Below, piece by piece: positions 60,060 through 64,000 of a stretch of 64,000 bases of DNA. This stretch comes from Gammaproteobacteria bacterium (GTDB taxonomy: Bacteria; Pseudomonadota; Gammaproteobacteria; Magnimaribacterales; AG-339-G14). Where the stretch lies: assembly GCA_019652555.1 (NCBI GenBank), contig BPAJ01000001.1, positions 460,762-524,761 on the forward strand, given 5' to 3'. Numbering within the stretch: position 1 is the first letter of the stretch; each line of letters begins with the position of its first letter. The notes under the pieces are model-generated. The model saw only the letters and a program-made list of their open reading frames with translations. It searched no databases and was not told where the DNA came from. The translations under genes were made by a program, and so were the position numbers.

Positions 60060-60832
60060 TGCTTTCTCTTATTAATTTCTTCTTCAGATCTTTTTATGAA
60101 ATCTATCACAACATCATCTTTCCGGTTGAAGTTAAATTCTTTTGAACCCCTCTCAAAAACTTGCCAAGAAGATGAATTTTGTTCATGGAATAATTTAACG
60201 TTTTTTTTCTTAAAAAAAGGAATCAATATCATTCCAGCTAAAAAACCTCCAATGTGGGCAAAATAGGCAGTTCCCCCTTCTGACCCAATAGAGCCTGGAA
60301 TGCTAAAAAACTGCAAAATTATCCAAAAACCCAATACTAAAAAAGCAGGGATTCTAATCATTTGAATAATGATGATAATGAATACCAAACATTTCACATT
60401 TGCTTTTGGAAACAACATTAAATAAGCTCCAAGAATACCGGCAATGGCACCACTTGCCCCTACCATTGGGACATTAGATGTTGGGTCGACAAATCCCTGG
60501 CACAAAGCAGCGATAGTTCCACATAAAAGATAGAAAACTATAAATCTAAATCTTCCTAAACAATCTTCAACATTGTCACCAAAAATCCAAAGGTACAGCA
60601 TATTCCCTGCAATATGAAAAATACCCCCATGAAGAAACATAGAAGTGTAAATAGTTAAGGAAGAATAATCAGAAAAAAAGTCATTGGGAATGAATCCATA
60701 GTTGTAAAAAATTAATGGATTCATTTGACTTAAGTATTGCAATGCAAATACAAAGCAACAGGCACCGATTAAAAAATAAGTGATATAAGGAGTTGAAGAA
60801 CTTGGATTGTCATCAGAAATAGGAAAAAACAT
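60056..60832 (-). CDS. Rhomboid-family intramembrane serine protease
   Basis: Intact 258-residue protein with six helices. The catalytic Ser is in MVGASGAIAGILGAYLMLF, the His in AYFAHIGGFLAGMILIPFF, and the HxxGN-type region TSMFLHGGIFHIAGNMLYLW lies in helix 2. The C-terminus ends in a charged tail. Rhomboids cut membrane-embedded substrates. It overlaps the DUF3604 gene by four bases and is two bases from the second GPH gene, so all are one transcript. Substrate unknown; the neighbouring membrane-anchored DUF3604 protein is a candidate (inference). Confidence 0.93.
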   Translation of the reverse strand: MFFPISDDNPSSSTPYITYFLIGACCFVFALQYLSQMNPLIFYNYGFIPNDFFSDYSSLTIYTSMFLHGGIFHIAGNMLYLWIFGDNVEDCLGRFRFIVFYLLCGTIAALCQGFVDPTSNVPMVGASGAIAGILGAYLMLFPKANVKCLVFIIIIIQMIRIPAFLVLGFWIILQFFSIPGSIGSEGGTAYFAHIGGFLAGMILIPFFKKKNVKLFHEQNSSSWQVFERGSKEFNFNRKDDVVIDFIKRSEEEINKRKH

Positions 60833-60834
60833 AT

Positions 60835-62280
60835 TTAATAACCTAGATCCTTAACTGCCGATTCATACTCATCTCTGGTAATAGAATAAAAGTATATAAA
60901 AGTTAAGCCACCAATATTGAGTATAGGTCCAATGATACAAATAAATAAAACCAAATTATTTACAGGTTCTTTCATCTCCTGAATCGTTGCCTCTGTATTA
61001 CTGAAACCCAGAAACTGAAGAACGAAACCAATTATAAATACTCCAAATCCTGAAAAAACTTTTTGAAATAAACCTGGACCCGCTAGAAATAATCCCTCTT
61101 CTCTTCTTCCTGTCTTTTTTTGAGAATCTTCGACAACATCAAAAACCATTGAAATTAAAATTACCCACCCCATTACAGAAAGAATATCTGTGACACATTG
61201 ATGCGAGATCATAATCCACCATAAGGCATTAGAACCATTGTCAGGAAAAGTCTGCACTGAAAAATAAGGATCAACCAATCTTAGTGCAAAAGGTATATAG
61301 GAAATAAGAACAGTAGCAGTTAGAGCGAACAATGCTATATTTTTCTTTTCTCTGCCTTGGGAAATTATTATTGCAATAACTGCTCCAACTATTGCAGAAA
61401 CTCCTCCAGCTATAGGAAAAATTGAAATGTCTGAGGGTGTCCACTCCCAAAAATAGATACTTATATAATTTCCAATTCCAGTGTTCAGTCCGAGAAATAA
61501 TGCGTAAAGACATCCTCCAAAAAAGATCATCAACCAAGATTTATTAGATAACGTTTCAATAAGTTCATTGAAAATTTCTTTCATTCGGATGTTGGTTCTA
61601 CTGGGAACAACATGAAGATCTTTAATATGTTTGTGGGTGCTTGAGGCTGCTATAAAACCAAGAACTAAAGTTGCTAAACCAGCAAAGTAAGCAAGTTTTT
61701 CATATCCTGCAGGATTTAAATAAGCTCTTGATCCCATAAATTCTGATGTTTCTGGAAGAAAATACTCAAGCATCACATAGCCAACTAAAATTGCTCCCCC
61801 ATATCCAAAGAATAGGCCCATTGCATTTAGAGTGTTTCGACGATCATAGTCCTTCGTTAATTCTGGACCTAATGCAGCTCTAGGCGTCTCAAAAAAAGTT
61901 ATTGCTAGTCTTATGCATATCGTCAGGATTAATAATTTGAAGAATAAGTAAATTTGATCATAAGAAGATGGAGGAATAAACAAAAGCCATATACAAAATG
62001 CTAGCGGAATGATACTTGCATAGATAAATGGATGTCTTCTGCCGAGTTTTGACTTGAGCCTATCAGACCAGGCACCTACAAGAGGGTCAGATATTGCATC
62101 AAAAATCAAAGAAATTCCTAAAGCAATGGATGCTAAATAAGGTTCCAGTCCTAATACTTGATTGTAATAAAGCAAAACCCAAGTACCAAAAATTACATTC
62201 TTTATGCCAACTACTCCAGAACCTGCTGAATGGAGAAAAAGCGTTGAATTAGAAACTTGAAGATCTTTATTTTCTGACAT
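60835..62280 (-). CDS. GPH/MelB-type cation symporter, copy 2
   Basis: Intact 481-residue paralogue of the copy at 56312. Opening STLFLHSAGSGVVGIKNVIF, then DAISDPLVGAWSDRLKSKLG with GRRHPFIYASIIPLAFCIWL, ETPRAALGPELTKDYDRRN, and the end GRREEGLFLAGPGLFQKVFS. Twelve predicted helices. The two copies differ in many positions but share every motif. It is the first gene of a minus-strand run that ends with trhO and MMPL. It probably imports a sugar or a related organic solute. Confidence 0.92.
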   Translation of the reverse strand: MSENKDLQVSNSTLFLHSAGSGVVGIKNVIFGTWVLLYYNQVLGLEPYLASIALGISLIFDAISDPLVGAWSDRLKSKLGRRHPFIYASIIPLAFCIWLLFIPPSSYDQIYLFFKLLILTICIRLAITFFETPRAALGPELTKDYDRRNTLNAMGLFFGYGGAILVGYVMLEYFLPETSEFMGSRAYLNPAGYEKLAYFAGLATLVLGFIAASSTHKHIKDLHVVPSRTNIRMKEIFNELIETLSNKSWLMIFFGGCLYALFLGLNTGIGNYISIYFWEWTPSDISIFPIAGGVSAIVGAVIAIIISQGREKKNIALFALTATVLISYIPFALRLVDPYFSVQTFPDNGSNALWWIMISHQCVTDILSVMGWVILISMVFDVVEDSQKKTGRREEGLFLAGPGLFQKVFSGFGVFIIGFVLQFLGFSNTEATIQEMKEPVNNLVLFICIIGPILNIGGLTFIYFYSITRDEYESAVKDLGY

Positions 62281-62347
62281 TTATAATTTTAAAAAAATAA
62301 TATACTCTAGAAGAGTCAAATTATGAACTATTACTAGGGGTGAAAGA

Positions 62348-63250
62348 ATGGGAGTTTTGAATAATAAGGTAGCAGTAATTACAGGAGCCGGTAGAGGAAT
62401 AGGAAAGGAAACTGCTCTGTTATTTGCTAAAGAAGGTGCAAAAGTTGTAGTAAACGATTTAGGAGCAAATCCTGATGGATCTGGTCATGAAAAAATTGCT
62501 GACGAAGTTGTCGATGAAATAAAAAATCTTGGTGGTGAAGCAGTCGCAAATTATGATTCTGTTGATTCCTATGAAGGAGGACAAAATATATTCAAAACAG
62601 CAATAGATGCATTTGGAGAGATGGATATTGTTATTAACAATGCGGGAATTCTTAGAGATAAAACTTTATTCAATATGGAAGAATCAGATTGGGATGCAAT
62701 CATGGCAGTACACTTAAAAGGCCACTTTAATTGTACCCAGCCTTTCGTAAGATACATTAGAGAAACAAATAGGTTAAATTGTAGAATTGTTAATATGTCT
62801 TCGGTTTCTGGCTTGATTGGCAACTTTGGCCAAACAAACTATGGTGCTGCAAAAGCAGGAATTGCTGGCTTTAGCAGGTCGCTTTCCATGGAAATGGCAA
62901 AATATAAATGTACTGTCAACACAATCTCTCCCGGGGCAGCAACCAGATTGACGATAGATCTCATGAAAGCAGCAGGAAGAGATGTTGATCCCGAAGATTG
63001 GAGTCAAGGACCGCAACAGATTGCTCCTGTCATAGCTTGGGTTTGCTCAGATGAAGCAAATGAAATAACAAATCAAATATTTCATATTTCTTCGGGTACA
63101 GTAGGAATCATGCAACAACCTGCTGTAATCAAATCTTTTAAAAATGACGAACTTTGGACTTTGGATAAGTTAAATACACTGATGCCAGAATTAGTTGAAG
63201 CTAAGAAACTTCACGATAAGGAAGTTGAAGAGAAAGGAAAACCTTCTTAA
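62348..63250 (+). CDS. MFE-2-like SDR, (3R)-hydroxyacyl-CoA dehydrogenase type
   Basis: Intact 300-residue short-chain dehydrogenase. Cofactor motif VITGAGRGIGKETALLFAKE, NAD-preferring VVVNDLGANPDGSGHEK, NNAGILRDKTL, active site MSSVSGLIGNFGQTNYGAAK with Ser, Tyr and Lys, then ISPGAATRLT. The NDLGAxxDGxG string is typical of the dehydrogenase part of peroxisomal multifunctional enzyme 2 and bacterial relatives acting on hydroxyacyl-CoA or steroid hydroxyls. A GGGGTGA-like Shine-Dalgarno precedes the ATG. It converges on the HD gene, whose stop is adjacent. Confidence 0.9.
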   Translation: MGVLNNKVAVITGAGRGIGKETALLFAKEGAKVVVNDLGANPDGSGHEKIADEVVDEIKNLGGEAVANYDSVDSYEGGQNIFKTAIDAFGEMDIVINNAGILRDKTLFNMEESDWDAIMAVHLKGHFNCTQPFVRYIRETNRLNCRIVNMSSVSGLIGNFGQTNYGAAKAGIAGFSRSLSMEMAKYKCTVNTISPGAATRLTIDLMKAAGRDVDPEDWSQGPQQIAPVIAWVCSDEANEITNQIFHISSGTVGIMQQPAVIKSFKNDELWTLDKLNTLMPELVEAKKLHDKEVEEKGKPS

Positions 63251-63820
63251 TTAAGCTTCTGCTTTATATATAGACTTTTTGGTCTGTGATAAAACGTTTT
63301 TTAGCATAGGCATAAAGGTCTCTATTGGAAGACTTTCATATTCAGGATCAAATGAGTTTTGATCATATTTCGCACAAAATTCAACGCAATCTTTCCAATG
63401 CTCACTATCTTTGAATTTATCACGCATGTGTCTATCTAGACCTAGGAAATGAAAAAAATAGTAACCCTGGAATATGCCATGATGTTTCAAGATCCAATAG
63501 TTCTTCTCTGAGATATATGGTTCGAGAAGGGTTGCAGCAAAATCGGCATGGTTGGCAGGCGCAAGAATGTCTCCAATATCATGAAGTAAAGCACACACCA
63601 CATACTCTTCATCTCTTCCGTCACGATATGCTCTAGATGCAGTCTGAAGACAATGCTCATAGCGATCTACTGCAAATCCCCCAAAGTCATCTTTTAGCAT
63701 ATTTAAATGTTCAATAATTCTCTGAGGCAGATTCTCTGAATGAATCATTGCTGCCTCAACAATTGGCACATAATCTTCTTGAGTGCCTTTTGTCATTTCT
63801 GTAAATGTTGCTTTTTTCAT
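63251..63820 (-). CDS. HD-domain protein, COG4341/PhnZ-like
   Basis: Intact 189-residue protein. HD pattern: DRYEHCLQTASRAYRDGRDE, then VVCALLHDIGDILAPANHAD with the HD pair, ILKHHGIFQGYYFFHFLG and KYDQNSFDPEYESLPIETF. The last two are seen in the PhnZ/MIOX-like subgroup, which includes mixed-valent diiron oxygenases, so it may be an oxygenase rather than a phosphohydrolase. Substrate unknown. Divergent from the partial gene at the right end; the 130 bases between are AT-rich with a Shine-Dalgarno AAAGGAG for that gene. Confidence 0.82.
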   Translation of the reverse strand: MKKATFTEMTKGTQEDYVPIVEAAMIHSENLPQRIIEHLNMLKDDFGGFAVDRYEHCLQTASRAYRDGRDEEYVVCALLHDIGDILAPANHADFAATLLEPYISEKNYWILKHHGIFQGYYFFHFLGLDRHMRDKFKDSEHWKDCVEFCAKYDQNSFDPEYESLPIETFMPMLKNVLSQTKKSIYKAEA

Positions 63821-63950
63821 AACTCTATTTTCCCTAAATTTTATTGTTGATTCAATTATTTTGTGAAAATAATTCTCATTGTTATCTTATTTCTCATCAA
63901 GAGGTTTTCAAAAATAACCTGATAAAATTCATAAAAAAAGGAGTTATATA

Positions 63951-64000
63951 ATGACATTAGATCTTAATTTAGAAGAAGTTTGTACCACATTAAACGAGAT
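63951..64000 (+). CDS. Start of an unidentified gene (partial)
   Basis: ATG at 63951 with AAAGGAG seven bases before it; the visible residues are MTLDLNLEEVCTTLNE. The reading frame is open to the window end. Too short to identify. Confidence 0.55.
   Translation, partial: MTLDLNLEEVCTTLNE

Noticed and set aside
62774-63016. 80-residue minus ORF within the MFE-2-like SDR
   Set aside because: It lies antisense to the conserved SDR active site region and has no start signal.

Overview
The window is AT-rich, very tightly packed bacterial chromosome. Neighbouring genes often overlap by 1 to 20 bases, convergent genes overlap at their stops, and intergenic DNA is scarce. Gene order and content are gammaproteobacterial: serS-lolA-ftsK beside a divergent trxB, csrA next to tRNA-Arg(ACG) and tRNA-Ser, and bolA, lolCD and msbA. 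With the low GC, the genome streamlining and the stock of lipid and CoA-thioester enzymes, a free-living marine gammaproteobacterium of the SAR86 type is the best guess. That is inference; no rRNA is present to settle it.

Layout. 0-8.2 kb: one long minus-strand run, trpS, an unknown protein, an MFS exporter, a 2,4-dienoyl-CoA reductase-like SDR, an aldehyde dehydrogenase, lolC/E, lolD and msbA (cut by the window start). 8.2-10.3 kb: a GC-richer structured stretch ending in a strong terminator (candidate ncRNA or leader), tRNA-Ser(TGA) and an acyl-CoA ligase. 10.3-10.9 kb: a stand-alone gene for a tiny two-helix membrane protein with promoter, Shine-Dalgarno and terminator, followed by a diverged paralogue. 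10.9-20 kb: sohB, serS, lolA, ftsK, trxB, enoyl-CoA hydratase, nitronate monooxygenase, a new 41-residue membrane protein, and an AcuI/YhdH-type reductase. 20-22.4 kb: three tandem TorF-type outer-membrane protein genes separated by hairpins. 22.4-35.4 kb: a biotin-independent-looking carboxyltransferase, alpha/beta hydrolase, GDPD, UMF1-type MFS, a 52-residue membrane protein, amidase plus dihydroorotase-like pair, Smr protein, a strikingly COMT-like methyltransferase, a met-zincin, purU and a TPR/beta-barrel protein. 35.4-40.9 kb: CHASE2 adenylate cyclase, DUF481 barrel, MscS channel, cyclic-nucleotide-binding K+ channel and a YegP-like protein. 40.9-55 kb: SLC13 transporter, DUF1295 protein, cytochrome P450, tRNA-Arg, csrA (missed by the ORF track), acyltransferase, tRNA-Ser(GGA), ABC exporter, MoxR/VWA pair, thioesterase, TatD, CaiB-type racemase and MMPL exporter. 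55-64 kb: trhO, bolA, two GPH-type symporters flanking a DUF3604 protein and a rhomboid, an MFE-2-like SDR, an HD protein and the start of one more gene.

Working together. Envelope biogenesis (msbA, lolCD, lolA), translation (trpS, serS, three tRNAs, csrA) and CoA-ester or lipid oxidation (acyl-CoA ligase, enoyl-CoA hydratase, dienoyl-CoA and acrylyl-CoA reductases, AMACR-like CaiB, thioesterase, P450, SDRs, ALDH) dominate. The adenylate cyclase and the cNMP-gated K+ channel, only 2 kb apart with an MscS channel between them, make a plausible cAMP and osmotic signalling module.

Quality caution. Many genes, mostly before about 36 kb, are broken by single-base frame changes near homopolymers although the protein sequence continues across the break. 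This looks like residual sequencing error (for example uncorrected long reads) rather than gene decay. I annotated such genes as one CDS across the breaks. Span endpoints are read from the sequence; exact break positions are approximate.
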